DNA of 23,562 nt from Zoogloeaceae bacterium (GTDB lineage: Bacteria; Pseudomonadota; Gammaproteobacteria; Burkholderiales; Rhodocyclaceae). The notes under the pieces are model-generated. The model did not search any database. It saw only the letters and a list, made by a program, of their open reading frames with translations, and was not told the origin of the DNA. Positions 8,269 through 16,317 of this stretch are shown here, in pieces (positions within the stretch are counted from its first letter, which is position 1; the number at the start of each line of letters is the position of its first letter). Position numbers and translations under genes: made by a program. The stretch lies in the NCBI GenBank assembly GCA_031267345.1, contig JAIRZG010000203.1, positions 1 to 23,562 of the forward strand, written 5' to 3'.

Positions 8269-8955
8269 TTAAAAGGCCTCCTGAATGCGATAAATCATCG
8301 TCGTTTCGTCATAGTCGACAATCCGCGCGACGGAGCCGCGAACCAGATGGTTCGGCGTTTCCGCCACGACGCGGATATGATAGCCCGCGCCCCGGCTCGG
8401 CACTTCGGCGCGACCGAATTTTTCATCCACCGTGCCGGTCAGCACCTTGCAGGTCATGCCGACCAGCGCGGTATTGGAAATGGCGTTGTGGGTGACGAAA
8501 ACCTTGCGTAAAGGCCGCACCAGCGCGGCGGCGGGCGGCAAGGCCAGCAAGAACGCGCCGACCAGCACGCCGGAGCCGACCACGAAACGCAGAACGCTGG
8601 TCGGCACATAGGGCAGAATCCAGATCGCGGCAAGCGCGCTGAGTATCCACGCAAACAGCGTCACCAGACTGACCACCACGGAAAACGGCACGCCATTCAG
8701 CCCCATCGCCACCAGATAACCCGCCAGTGTACTGACATGCGCTTCGCCATCCAGCGGGCCATGATGGGAATCCGCGCCGACATCGACATTCGCGTCGACG
8801 TCGACATCCACGTCCACATCGACGTCCACCTCGCCGCCGCCGCTTTCCACATCCACCAGACCGATCACCGCCAGAATCCAGTAGACCAGCACCACACCCA
8901 GCAGGATGGTGTAGATGAGCGTCGGATAACTCAAGAGAGTGGCGAGAAATTCCAT
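8269..8955 (-). CDS. yqiJ: inner-membrane NfeD-like protein YqiJ
   Basis: Encodes 228 residues, close to E. coli YqiJ (about 209). A hydrophobic helix at residues ~10-34 is followed by an acidic segment with an Asp-Val repeat (43-62), two more hydrophobic stretches (about 90-112 and 122-145), and a C-terminal beta-rich domain (about 158-228) with GMTCKVLTGTVDEKFGRAEV and SVARIVDYDETTMIYRI, which fits the OB fold of NfeD proteins. NfeD proteins partner flotillins, consistent with yqiK next downstream. The ATG at 8953-8955 has AAAGGA seven bases upstream. The Asp-Val run is the odd part. Confidence 0.88.
   Translation of the reverse strand: MEFLATLLSYPTLIYTILLGVVLVYWILAVIGLVDVESGGGEVDVDVDVDVDVDANVDVGADSHHGPLDGEAHVSTLAGYLVAMGLNGVPFSVVVSLVTLFAWILSALAAIWILPYVPTSVLRFVVGSGVLVGAFLLALPPAAALVRPLRKVFVTHNAISNTALVGMTCKVLTGTVDEKFGRAEVPSRGAGYHIRVVAETPNHLVRGSVARIVDYDETTMIYRIQEAF
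8776..8829. repeat. GAC-GTC hexanucleotide-type repeat encoding Asp-Val run
   Basis: About nine imperfect units of a six-base Val-Asp pattern (GTCGAC/GTGGAT-like on the coding strand) encode residues 43-60 of YqiJ, alternating V and D with one AN interruption. Such short in-frame repeats expand and contract by replication slippage without breaking the frame. Confidence 0.75.
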
Positions 8956-8985
8956 GATTTTTCCTTTGCGCGGTCAGTCAGATGT

Positions 8986-10050
8986 TCATTGCCCAGGTCT
9001 TTGCTCAAGGTCGCGTAATGCTTCTTGTGCGGCCTCATGTTTCTGTTCTGCGGATTTTTTCAGCCATTCCAACGCCGTCTCCTGGTTTTGTTCCACACCT
9101 ACGCCTTTCAGGTAGGCCAGTCCCAGCAGGTATTGTGCTTCTTCATTTTCCTTCTCTGCCGCCAAACGAAACCAGTTTGCGGCTTCCGCCATATCTTGTG
9201 GCGCCCCCTCGCCCGCCGCATAGGCTTTCCCTAAAGAGGTTTGAGTATGGGGGTCTCCTCCGAAAGCGCCTTGTCTATACCATTTGATGGCTTCTGCAAA
9301 ATCTTGCGGCACACCATCGCCTTTGGCATAAAGCTGCCCCAGATGCCCCTGCGCGTTGGCATATCCCTGTTCAGCCGCCAGGCGGACTAATCTGATCCCT
9401 TCCACCTTGTCCGCCTTAACCTCTTCACCCTTGATGTACATTATTCCTAAAAACAACTGGGCGCTGGCGTGTCCTTGCTCGGCGGCCCGCCGCAACCATT
9501 TCCGGCTTTCCTCCAAATCCTGTACGACATTTGAATTTTTAATTATGTCATGGCGATAGATGAACCCTCCCAACGCAAATTGGGCTTCTGCGTTCCCCTG
9601 TTCGGCGAGCGGCTTTAGCCATTTCAGGGCTTCCACATGGTTGGCCTTGCTGCCCAAAAAAGGGTTGTCAAAAAGAGAAGAAAACCCCAATGACAATGCC
9701 GCCACGGTATGCCCCTGCTCTGCGGAACGTGTCAGCCATTTGACAACTTCTGTCGTATCTACTGGAAGACTACGTAAAGCCCCAAAAAACCCCAACTTGA
9801 ATTGCGCCTCGGCATGGCCTTGTTCGGCAGCCCGTCTGTACCACTTTACGGCTTCTGCCGGATTGTTTTCCTTGACATAAGCCTCCCCCAGCGCAAATTG
9901 CGCCTCTGCGTCTTGCGGGTTTTGCTCGCTCAAGCTTTGGGCAGAGGGCGCTTCAGCTTCCGTTTCGGCATGGCTGTACGCAGGCAGCACACACATCAGG
10001 CCGACGAACAGGGCGGCAAAGATTCCATGCGGCAAGCCTCGCGCGGTCAT
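8986..10050 (-). CDS. secreted Sel1-repeat protein
   Basis: Encodes 354 residues with a signal peptide (MTARGLPHGIFAALFVGLMC, cleavage likely after the AYSHA region), so the product is periplasmic or membrane-attached. The rest is a run of about eight Sel1-like TPR repeats of ~36 residues, pattern EAxKWYRxAAEQGHAxAQxxLGxxY, from residue ~45 to the end. Sel1 repeats are protein-protein scaffolds. The start ATG overlaps the stop of the preceding gene (ATGA at 10047-10050), and yqiJ follows 30 bp later. Within a PspA/flotillin operon it could sense or assemble envelope proteins, but its partner is unknown. Confidence 0.88.
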   Translation of the reverse strand: MTARGLPHGIFAALFVGLMCVLPAYSHAETEAEAPSAQSLSEQNPQDAEAQFALGEAYVKENNPAEAVKWYRRAAEQGHAEAQFKLGFFGALRSLPVDTTEVVKWLTRSAEQGHTVAALSLGFSSLFDNPFLGSKANHVEALKWLKPLAEQGNAEAQFALGGFIYRHDIIKNSNVVQDLEESRKWLRRAAEQGHASAQLFLGIMYIKGEEVKADKVEGIRLVRLAAEQGYANAQGHLGQLYAKGDGVPQDFAEAIKWYRQGAFGGDPHTQTSLGKAYAAGEGAPQDMAEAANWFRLAAEKENEEAQYLLGLAYLKGVGVEQNQETALEWLKKSAEQKHEAAQEALRDLEQRPGQ

Positions 10051-10388
10051 TCGGTGGCCCCCTTTTCATGCGCCTGATCAGCGAATTCGATCAATTCCTG
10101 CGTCACGTGTCCCTTGATTGCCAGACGTTCCGCTGGCGGCAGTCCGTAACGCCGACCCAGAAGAACGTAATCATCCGGCGTAAGCGAGACGGTCAGGCGC
10201 GGGCGTATGGGACGGCGCGCGGTCGCCAGACCCAGAATCCGGCGAATCTGTTCCGAAGACGATACGTCATTTTCAAAAGCGGCGCAACGTATCGCTTCGA
10301 GCACGGCGGCTTCCACATCAAACGCCACCTGCACCGCCTTCAGCGCCTTGTCCGAGCTTTGCCAACGTATGGGTTTACTGGCGCTCAT
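10047..10388 (-). CDS. 113-aa conserved-type protein, unknown function
   Basis: A soluble 113-residue protein with no membrane segment. A helical N-terminal half (KALKAVQVAFDVEAAVLEAI...SSSEQIRRILGL) is followed by a basic linker (ATARRPIRPRL) and a second short unit (VSLTPDDYVLLGRRYGLPPAERLAIK). Both halves resemble small helical DNA- or protein-binding units of the ribbon-helix-helix/antitoxin kind, but I cannot assign a family. It overlaps both neighbours as ATGA (pspA stop at 10385-10388, Sel1 start at 10050), which is strong evidence for translational coupling and a shared function with PspA. Confidence 0.7.
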   Translation of the reverse strand: MSASKPIRWQSSDKALKAVQVAFDVEAAVLEAIRCAAFENDVSSSEQIRRILGLATARRPIRPRLTVSLTPDDYVLLGRRYGLPPAERLAIKGHVTQELIEFADQAHEKGATE

Positions 10389-11113
10389 GCTGTCGGCGCC
10401 GTCGTCGTGGTCGCTGCCGCCGCAGCGTCATGTCGGGCGCGAATGCGCTCCAATACTTTCGCCTTGCGGTGCGCGTCCTCGCCAATGCCCGCTTCCGTCA
10501 GCCTGGCTTCCAGCGCCTTGATGCCGAATTCCTTATCCAGCGTTTCGGCAGCCGCCATGCGGTCGCTCAAATCCTCATGCCGCTTCTTGATGCGCTCCAG
10601 TGACTCTTTGGCGCTGACCAGCTTCGAGCCGGAAGCGCCAATGCTTTCCGAAATCGACTGCGTGGCCTTGTAGACGTTTTCCGTCGTTTTGGCGATCTGC
10701 ACCTCGCGCTCGTGTTCGCGGATTGTGCTCTCGGAAGACTTGATGAGGTCTTTCAGGCGACTGACCTGCAAGGCGTAATTCGCGTGCGACTGCGTTTGCC
10801 CTTCCAGTTCGATTTCCTGCTCCGCGACCTTGCCCGCGACTTCTTCCGCCAGTTCCGGCTTTTCCTTGTCCAGAGCCTCTACCGCCAGCTTTTCCAGACG
10901 GTTGATTTCCGTATGGATGCGCTCGATTTCGCGGGCGCTCTGCATTTCCTTCGCCATCACGCCAGTCAGTTCACTCTTGGCCTGGACGATCGCGGCGCGG
11001 GCGTCAACGATTTCCTGTTCGTAAATGCGGGCGCCGTTGGCGTCGACAATGCTTTCGCCAAGCTCGCGGGCGCTGCCGCGCAACAGGGTTACGATTTTTG
11101 CAATGACATTCAT
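10385..11113 (-). CDS. PspA/IM30 family protein
   Basis: Encodes 242 residues that are almost entirely helical and highly charged, starting MNVIAKIVTLLRGSARELGE and ending in an Ala/Thr-rich tail. This fits the PspA/IM30/Vipp1 family (ESCRT-III-like), which polymerises on the inner membrane and protects it under stress. It resembles the E. coli YjfJ branch, which is also preceded by a yjfI gene. AAGGAG lies eight bases before ATG 11113. The gene is second in the operon, 13 bp after yjfI. No PspF or PspBC-like gene is present in the window, so regulation differs from the classical psp operon. Confidence 0.85.
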   Translation of the reverse strand: MNVIAKIVTLLRGSARELGESIVDANGARIYEQEIVDARAAIVQAKSELTGVMAKEMQSAREIERIHTEINRLEKLAVEALDKEKPELAEEVAGKVAEQEIELEGQTQSHANYALQVSRLKDLIKSSESTIREHEREVQIAKTTENVYKATQSISESIGASGSKLVSAKESLERIKKRHEDLSDRMAAAETLDKEFGIKALEARLTEAGIGEDAHRKAKVLERIRARHDAAAAATTTTAPTA

Positions 11114-11126
11114 GATTCAACTCCTT

Positions 11127-11543
11127 TTATAACAAATAACCGGAAAGCGCATTCAGCGCGTCCAGCGCGTTGTCGCTCAAGGTTGCCACATCGTCGGCGA
11201 TGTCATCAACGCGGGCGTCGCGCGACAACGCGCCAAACAGCACGTAGCGATCATCCACCCGCCCGAACGAGGAAAGCGGAATGGAAGGGTTCAGATTCAG
11301 CAACAGTTCCAGCAATTCCAGACGTTTTTCCGGCACGATTTCCGCTTCCGTCCAGAGATAGCAGATGCACAGAATCTGCTCATCCGCAGCGGTCACGAAA
11401 ATCGGCAACTCGTCCCGCCCGCCGATGACCGCCTGAACCACCGGAACCTCGCCCGGAATGGGCTGCAAATTGACCGTGGCGCCGCCCAGACGCGCGCCAA
11501 TCAGCGCGTCCAGACCTTCTATCCGTTCCTGTAACGAATCCAT
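11127..11543 (-). CDS. yjfI: YjfI/DUF2170 family protein
   Basis: Encodes 138 residues starting MDSLQERIEGLDALIG. This start is preferred because AAGGAGG lies about six bases upstream and the promoter at 11591-11619 makes the more distant in-frame start (11609) impossible. It is an alpha/beta protein with a conserved-looking core (GRDELPIFVTAADEQILC, then NLNPSIPLSSFGRVDDRYVL) and a helical C-terminus. This matches the DUF2170 family, whose E. coli member YjfI precedes the PspA-like YjfJ. Function is unknown; a regulatory or chaperone-like role for the adjacent PspA protein is inferred from gene order. It is the first gene of the operon. Confidence 0.8.
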   Translation of the reverse strand: MDSLQERIEGLDALIGARLGGATVNLQPIPGEVPVVQAVIGGRDELPIFVTAADEQILCICYLWTEAEIVPEKRLELLELLLNLNPSIPLSSFGRVDDRYVLFGALSRDARVDDIADDVATLSDNALDALNALSGYLL

Positions 11544-11590
11544 CTTCCCCTCCTTCATGTGAAAAAGCCTTGAAAACGTACGACGAACAC

Positions 11591-11619
11591 AGCATAGCGC
11601 AATGGACATAGGATGTCAA
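11591..11619 (-). promoter_or_regulatory. σ70-type promoter of the yjfI-pspA-yqiJK operon
   Basis: On the minus strand TTGACA (11614-11619) is followed after exactly 17 bases by TATGCT (11591-11596). The predicted transcription start near 11584 gives a ~40-base leader before ATG 11543. I see no σ54 GG-N10-GC element, the kind that drives classical pspA. Confidence 0.75.
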
Positions 11620-11699
11620 GCATTGCATGGATTATTCCGTTCGTTTCAAGCGTCATGGTTTACACTGCGCGGATCCCTGATCCCTGACCTCTATCCTCC

Positions 11700-13061
11700 A
11701 TGAACCTGCGCGCTTTCTTGCTGCGTCGTGCTGTTGATTCCCGAATCTGGCTGGGACGGCTGGTGTTTTGGGGCGGGGCGGTGGGCGTGGGGTTGCTGGC
11801 GGTGTTGTTTGCCGAGCTTTCAACGGGGCTGACGCATTATTTCATGCGCGGGGCGCGACAGTTCTGGTGGTTGCCGTTCCTCGTCACGCCGTTGGGCGGC
11901 GTGTTGTGCGTGTGGCTGACGCGCCGTTATTTTGTCGGGTCGGAAGGCAGCGGCATCCCGCAGACGCTGGTGGAAATCCAGCGCGCGCAGACGGTGGGTC
12001 ATGTGGAAGAAAAAAGCGCGTGGCGACCCTTGCTGTCCATACGCATCATCGTCGGCAAGATTCTGGTCGGGGCGAGCGCCGTAGGCTGCGGCTTTTCGCT
12101 GGGACGGGAAGGGCCGACCGTGCAGGTGGGCGCTTCGCTGATGAACGCCATTCATCATCTTTTGCCTGCCGCCCTGCGGATTCAGCGCAGTCATCTGCTG
12201 GTGGCGGGCGGCGCGGCGGGAATTGCGGCGGCGTTCAACGCGCCGCTGGCGGGCGTCATGTTCGCCATCGAGGAAATGAGCCGGGGCGTGGAAGCGCGCA
12301 TGTCCGGCCTGATTATCACCGCCATTGTGCTGGCGGGCGTGACCGCGCAGGCCATGAAAGGCGGCGGCGGCAATTATTTTGGTGCGGTGCCGATCATTGC
12401 CGGAGAGGGCGATCAGCTTGTGGCGGTGGCGCTGGCTATCCTCGCTTGCGGGCTTTCCGGTGGACTGTTTTCGCGCATGATGATCGAAGGCGCGGGCGAC
12501 TGGCGCGGCGCGTTGGGCGACTTGCGCCGGAAACATCCGCTTGTTTTTGTGGCGACCTGCGGCCTGCTTGTCGCCAGCCTGGGCGCGGTCACGGACGGCG
12601 CGGTCTATGGCAGCGGTCTGGAACAAACGCAGGCGCTTCTGGAAGCCGAAGGTCATCTGCCTTGGTATTTTGCGCCCGCCAAGTTTGCGGCGACGCTGGC
12701 GGCCTATTTTTCCGGTCTGCCGGGCGGCATTTTCGCGCCTTCGCTCGCCATCGGCGCGGGGATGGGACATACGCTCGCGTCGCTGCTCGACCAGAGCGCC
12801 ATGCCCGGCATGGTGCTGGCCCTGTGCATGGCGGGCTTCCTCGCCGCCGCCACGCAGGCGCCCATGACCTCTTTTCTGATTGTCATGGAAATGGTGGATG
12901 GCTACGATCTCGTGATCGCCCTGATGGTGGTCACGCTGCTGTCTTCCGGCATCTCGCGCCTCATCAGCGCCCCCCTGTACGCGACACTGGCGCGCCAGAT
13001 GACGGGTTTTCCCCCATCCTCTTCCTCCCCTCCAGGACGGGCGGGAAGCGCAAGCCAGTGA
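11700..13061 (+). CDS. CLC-family chloride/proton antiporter
   Basis: Encodes 453 residues with about ten or more hydrophobic segments. The CLC selectivity motifs are all present: GSGIP at 83-87, GREGP at 135-139 (gating glutamate E137), a GGIFAPSLAIGAGMG segment in the C-terminal half, and the SAPLYATL segment with the conserved tyrosine. FAIEE (188-192) keeps the internal proton-pathway glutamate, so it is probably an exchanger rather than a channel. There is no CBS domain; the tail is short and Ser/Pro-rich. Likely roles are acid resistance or chloride homeostasis. It is transcribed divergently from the PspA operon, with 156 bp between start codons. No clear Shine-Dalgarno precedes the ATG. 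Confidence 0.93.
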   Translation: MNLRAFLLRRAVDSRIWLGRLVFWGGAVGVGLLAVLFAELSTGLTHYFMRGARQFWWLPFLVTPLGGVLCVWLTRRYFVGSEGSGIPQTLVEIQRAQTVGHVEEKSAWRPLLSIRIIVGKILVGASAVGCGFSLGREGPTVQVGASLMNAIHHLLPAALRIQRSHLLVAGGAAGIAAAFNAPLAGVMFAIEEMSRGVEARMSGLIITAIVLAGVTAQAMKGGGGNYFGAVPIIAGEGDQLVAVALAILACGLSGGLFSRMMIEGAGDWRGALGDLRRKHPLVFVATCGLLVASLGAVTDGAVYGSGLEQTQALLEAEGHLPWYFAPAKFAATLAAYFSGLPGGIFAPSLAIGAGMGHTLASLLDQSAMPGMVLALCMAGFLAAATQAPMTSFLIVMEMVDGYDLVIALMVVTLLSSGISRLISAPLYATLARQMTGFPPSSSSPPGRAGSASQ

Positions 13062-13216
13062 TATTTCGAGTGCGTACATACGGGCGTGGAGATCATCAAT
13101 CCGCCTTGTGCCGGAATTACCGGGTAAGGTGTGACCTTCAGGACAATGCCTTGCGTATTCTTGCCGCAGGGGTTGGCGCCCGGAGCAGGATTTGCCGTTA
13201 GCGGGCACTCCGCACA
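13062..13216. other. convergent intergenic stretch, no clear terminator
   Basis: The 155 bases between clc and pepN carry no strong hairpin with a T-run. On the minus strand the pepN frame stays open past its stop and reads a coding-like stretch (QGIVLKVTPYPVIPAQGG) before running antisense to the clc gene. It has no convincing start. I treat it as possible debris. Confidence 0.3.
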
Positions 13217-15868
13217 TCACTGCTCGCAAGGGGTGTCCGGACACGCAAGGAGGATGATCTCGCGCACGTCCCTGGAGAGGCCGGGATGTTGGCGCAGGGA
13301 TTCCAGCGCGGCGCGGGCATGATTTTGGCGTTCGGCGTCGAATTTTTTCCAGCGGTCGAAGGCGCGGGCGAGACGGGCGGCGATTTGGGGATTTTTTGCG
13401 TCTATGGTTTTGATTTCTTCGGCGAGAAAGCGGTAGCCCGCGCCGTCGGCGGCGTGAAAGGCCGCAAGGTTGCTGGCGAAGACGCGCAGCAGGGCGTAAA
13501 TCTTGTTGGGATTGGCGCGATTGAAGGCCGGATGACGAGTAAGCGCCGCAACCTGCGCCAATGTGTCGGGACGGCGGCTGCTCGCCTGCACGGACAACCA
13601 TTTGTCGACCACCAGCGGCTCGTGTCGCCAGCGGGCGTAAAATTGCGTCAACGCCTGTTCGCGCTCCGGACAAACGGCGGCCTTGACATTGGTCAGCGCC
13701 GCGAGGGCGGCGAACTGGTCGGTCATGTTGGCGGCGGTCTCGAATTGTCGATAGGCCAGACTGCGGTAGCGTGGCGTATCGAGTTCCAGCAGATAGCCGA
13801 GGCAAAGGTTCTTCAAGGCGCGTTGTCCGATGATGACGGATGTGGCGGGAGGTCGGGCGCATTCAGCGGCAAGTTTGTCGGCAAGTTCGGTGTAAAGCAC
13901 GAAAAATTCGGCTTCCAGATGTTGCGCCAGCGCCAGACGCAGCGCGTCGCGGGCGGCTCTGAGGGCGTCGGGGTCGACTTCGCCCGCAATTTTTTCCATC
14001 AGCGTACTTTCGCCGGGCAGGGTCAGGACCTCGGCGACAAAGGCGTCGCCCCGTTGGGCGTGCGTGTTCAACAACCGCCGCGCCGCTTCGATGAAGCCTT
14101 CGGGGTCAATGCCGGAGACCGCGTCAGCGGCGAGCAGGATATGGGCGGCGAGGCGCTGTCCGGCTTCCCAGGCGGCGAAGGGGTCGGTTTCATGCGCGAG
14201 CAGACAAGCGAGTTCGCTTGTCGTCCAGGCAAATTCCAGGCGCACGGGCGCGGAAAAATCGCGCAGGAGCGAAGGGATGGGCGGCGGCGTCACATTTTCA
14301 AAAACGAAGGGTTGGCGCCTTTGCCGCAACAGCAAGACGCGCTCCGTTTCCGGCAGCAATACGCCCGTAGCGGAAAACAGGGCGGCGCGCACCGGAATGA
14401 GTTGCGGCGCGGCGGCGTCGCCCAACAGGGCGGCGGCCTTGGGATTGTCCTGCGTCAGGGTGAGCGTGTAGCGGCGAAGGGCGGCGTCATGCACACCGAT
14501 CGCCGTGACTTCGGGGGTGCCGGGGTGGTCGTACCAGCGCATGAATTGCCCGAAATCGAAGCCGGAGGCGGCCTGCATGGCGGCGACAAAATCGTCGCAG
14601 GTGACGGCTTGTCCATCGTGGCGTTTAAAGTATTCGTCCATGCCGACGCGAAAAGCGTCGCGTCCGATCAGGGTTTCGATCATGCGGACGACTTCCGCGC
14701 CTTTTTCGTAGACGGTGGGCGTATAAAAATTGTTGATTTCCATGTAGGCGTCGGGACGCACCGGATGCGCCATCGGGCCGGCGTCTTCGGGGAACTGGAT
14801 GGCGTAGAGGCTCCGGACTTCGCGGATACGGACAACGCTTCTGTCATGCGTATCCGCGCCGAATTCCTGATCGCGGAACACGGTCAATCCTTCCTTCAGC
14901 GACAACTGGAACCAGTCGCGGCAGGTGACGCGGTTGCCCGTCCAGTTGTGAAAGCATTCGTGCGCCACCACCCGGTCTATACTTTCAAAGTCGGCGTCGG
15001 TCGCCACATCGGGACGCGCCAGCACGTATTTGGCATTGAAGATGTTGAGTCCCTTGTTTTCCATCGCGCCCATGTTGAAATCGCTGACGGCGACGATCAT
15101 GTACTGATCGAGGTCGCATTCCAGCCCGAAGCGACGCTCATCCCAGCGCAAGGCCTTTTTCAGCGCGTTCATCGCATGAACGCACTGGTCGAGTTTGCCG
15201 GGTTCCACATACACCGCCAGTTGCACCGCGCGTCCGCTGGCGGTGACAAAAGGTTCGCGCAGGACATCCAGTTGCGCGGCGACCAGCGCAAAGAGATAGC
15301 AGGGTTTTTTGAACGGATCGCGCCAGACGGCATAATGCCGTCCGCCCGCCTCGTCGCCCGCCGCTTCCGGATTACCGTTACTCAGGAGAACGGGAAAGCG
15401 CGCCTTGTCGGCATGAAGGGTCACACGATAGGTCGCCATGACATCGGGGCGATCCGGAAACCAGGTGACGCGCCGAAAGCCCTGCGCCTCGCACTGGGTG
15501 AAATAGCCGCTTTGCGAACGGTACAGGCCGGAAAGATGGGTATTGGCGTCCGGTTCAATACGCACACAGGTGGTGAGGACGAAACGTGACGGCAGATCGC
15601 GCAGGGTGAGCGTATCGGCGGCGATTTCATACGGATGCGCCGCGCCATCGACTTCGACGCGCAGGGTTTCCAGTTCCTCGCCATCCAGCGCCAGCGGCGC
15701 GTCATCCTGCCCTGCGCGCATAAATTCAATCCGCGCCGTTATCAAGGCGTAGGTTTTATCGTCCGTCGTCTGAAAATCCACATCCAGATCGACCTGCCCC
15801 ACCTGCCAGCGCGGCGGGGCGTAATCCTTGCGATACATCGTAACGGGAAGAGCGGCGGACAGGGGCAT
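13217..15868 (-). CDS. pepN: aminopeptidase N (M1 family alanyl aminopeptidase)
   Basis: Encodes 883 residues from ATG 15868 (MPLSAALPVTMYRKDY), near E. coli PepN (870). The open frame extends to a TTG at 15886, but the ATG is preferred, with GGA upstream. The M1 signatures are GAMEN (267-271) and the zinc site HECFHNW (H303, E304, H307) with the third ligand E326 in LKEGLTV. The N-terminal beta domain, the catalytic thermolysin-like domain and a long helical C-terminal domain fit PepN architecture. It removes N-terminal residues from peptides in the cytoplasm. It stands alone and is convergent with the clc gene. Confidence 0.97.
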   Translation of the reverse strand: MPLSAALPVTMYRKDYAPPRWQVGQVDLDVDFQTTDDKTYALITARIEFMRAGQDDAPLALDGEELETLRVEVDGAAHPYEIAADTLTLRDLPSRFVLTTCVRIEPDANTHLSGLYRSQSGYFTQCEAQGFRRVTWFPDRPDVMATYRVTLHADKARFPVLLSNGNPEAAGDEAGGRHYAVWRDPFKKPCYLFALVAAQLDVLREPFVTASGRAVQLAVYVEPGKLDQCVHAMNALKKALRWDERRFGLECDLDQYMIVAVSDFNMGAMENKGLNIFNAKYVLARPDVATDADFESIDRVVAHECFHNWTGNRVTCRDWFQLSLKEGLTVFRDQEFGADTHDRSVVRIREVRSLYAIQFPEDAGPMAHPVRPDAYMEINNFYTPTVYEKGAEVVRMIETLIGRDAFRVGMDEYFKRHDGQAVTCDDFVAAMQAASGFDFGQFMRWYDHPGTPEVTAIGVHDAALRRYTLTLTQDNPKAAALLGDAAAPQLIPVRAALFSATGVLLPETERVLLLRQRRQPFVFENVTPPPIPSLLRDFSAPVRLEFAWTTSELACLLAHETDPFAAWEAGQRLAAHILLAADAVSGIDPEGFIEAARRLLNTHAQRGDAFVAEVLTLPGESTLMEKIAGEVDPDALRAARDALRLALAQHLEAEFFVLYTELADKLAAECARPPATSVIIGQRALKNLCLGYLLELDTPRYRSLAYRQFETAANMTDQFAALAALTNVKAAVCPEREQALTQFYARWRHEPLVVDKWLSVQASSRRPDTLAQVAALTRHPAFNRANPNKIYALLRVFASNLAAFHAADGAGYRFLAEEIKTIDAKNPQIAARLARAFDRWKKFDAERQNHARAALESLRQHPGLSRDVREIILLACPDTPCEQ

Positions 15869-15904
15869 GATGCGTTTTCCGATCAAGATAAAAAGGAATG
15901 AGAG

Positions 15905-16200
15905 CCTACCAGAATCCCGGCAACCTACAAGCTGGACGGCGCCTCGATCAAGGCGTCTCCGGACGGTACGGGGACGTTAAAAAACGGCCTCCAGTCCATT
16001 GGTAAATCCGTGGCGGAGGGAACGGCAAAATTCATCGGTTTGCCACGAATGATCGAACGGCCAAGGCGTTTTCGCGCTCGCCCGACCAGGCGCGCGCCCT
16101 GTTCATCTGCACATGGATCGCGCCTGCGCGGGGGATGAAACGCGCCAATGGGCGCTGGGGTTGGGCTTTATTCAGTTCGCGCTGATCGTTGAATGCTTGC
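15905..16200 (+). pseudogene. possible decayed gene fragment upstream of the sulfhydrylase
   Basis: The ~450 bases between pepN and the sulfhydrylase hold no intact gene. On the plus strand one frame reads YKLDGASIKASPDGTGTLKN through SVAEGTAKFIGL (about 15930-16045). A second frame then reads NDRTAKAFSRSPDQARALF (about 16050-16110) before stops. Both look coding but are in different frames, without a start, as in a frameshifted remnant. I recognise no family. Confidence 0.25.
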
Positions 16201-16290
16201 AATAGTGTGAACACGCCTTAATAAGTATCCATTCTATAAACCAAACAAATTATTCTATTCCTGATATATACAATCGCGTATCCTCTTATG
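16197..16290 (+). promoter_or_regulatory. AT-rich promoter region of the sulfhydrylase gene
   Basis: The DNA just before the gene turns sharply AT-rich. Candidate -10 elements are TATAAA (16235-16240) and TACAAT (16269-16274); no well-spaced consensus -35 accompanies either. I see no SAM riboswitch or MetJ/MetR box that I can support. Confidence 0.3.
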
Positions 16291-16317
16291 CGTTTTTTTC
16301 ATACATTCGGTGTTGCC

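Noticed and set aside
11670..11690. Short direct repeat GATCCCTGATCCCTGA before the clc start
   Set aside because: Only two short units with no spacing pattern of an operator; likely chance.
11544..11699. Possible σ54 promoter or PspF site expected for pspA
   Set aside because: No GG-N10-GC element was seen; a clear σ70-type promoter is present instead.
11820..15589. Long open frames opposite the clc gene (minus) and opposite pepN (plus)
   Set aside because: Both lie fully antisense to genes with clear catalytic or selectivity motifs.
16032..16214. 60-codon minus-strand ORF
   Set aside because: No ribosome site; the plus strand of the same DNA looks more coding-like, so this is probably a shadow of debris.
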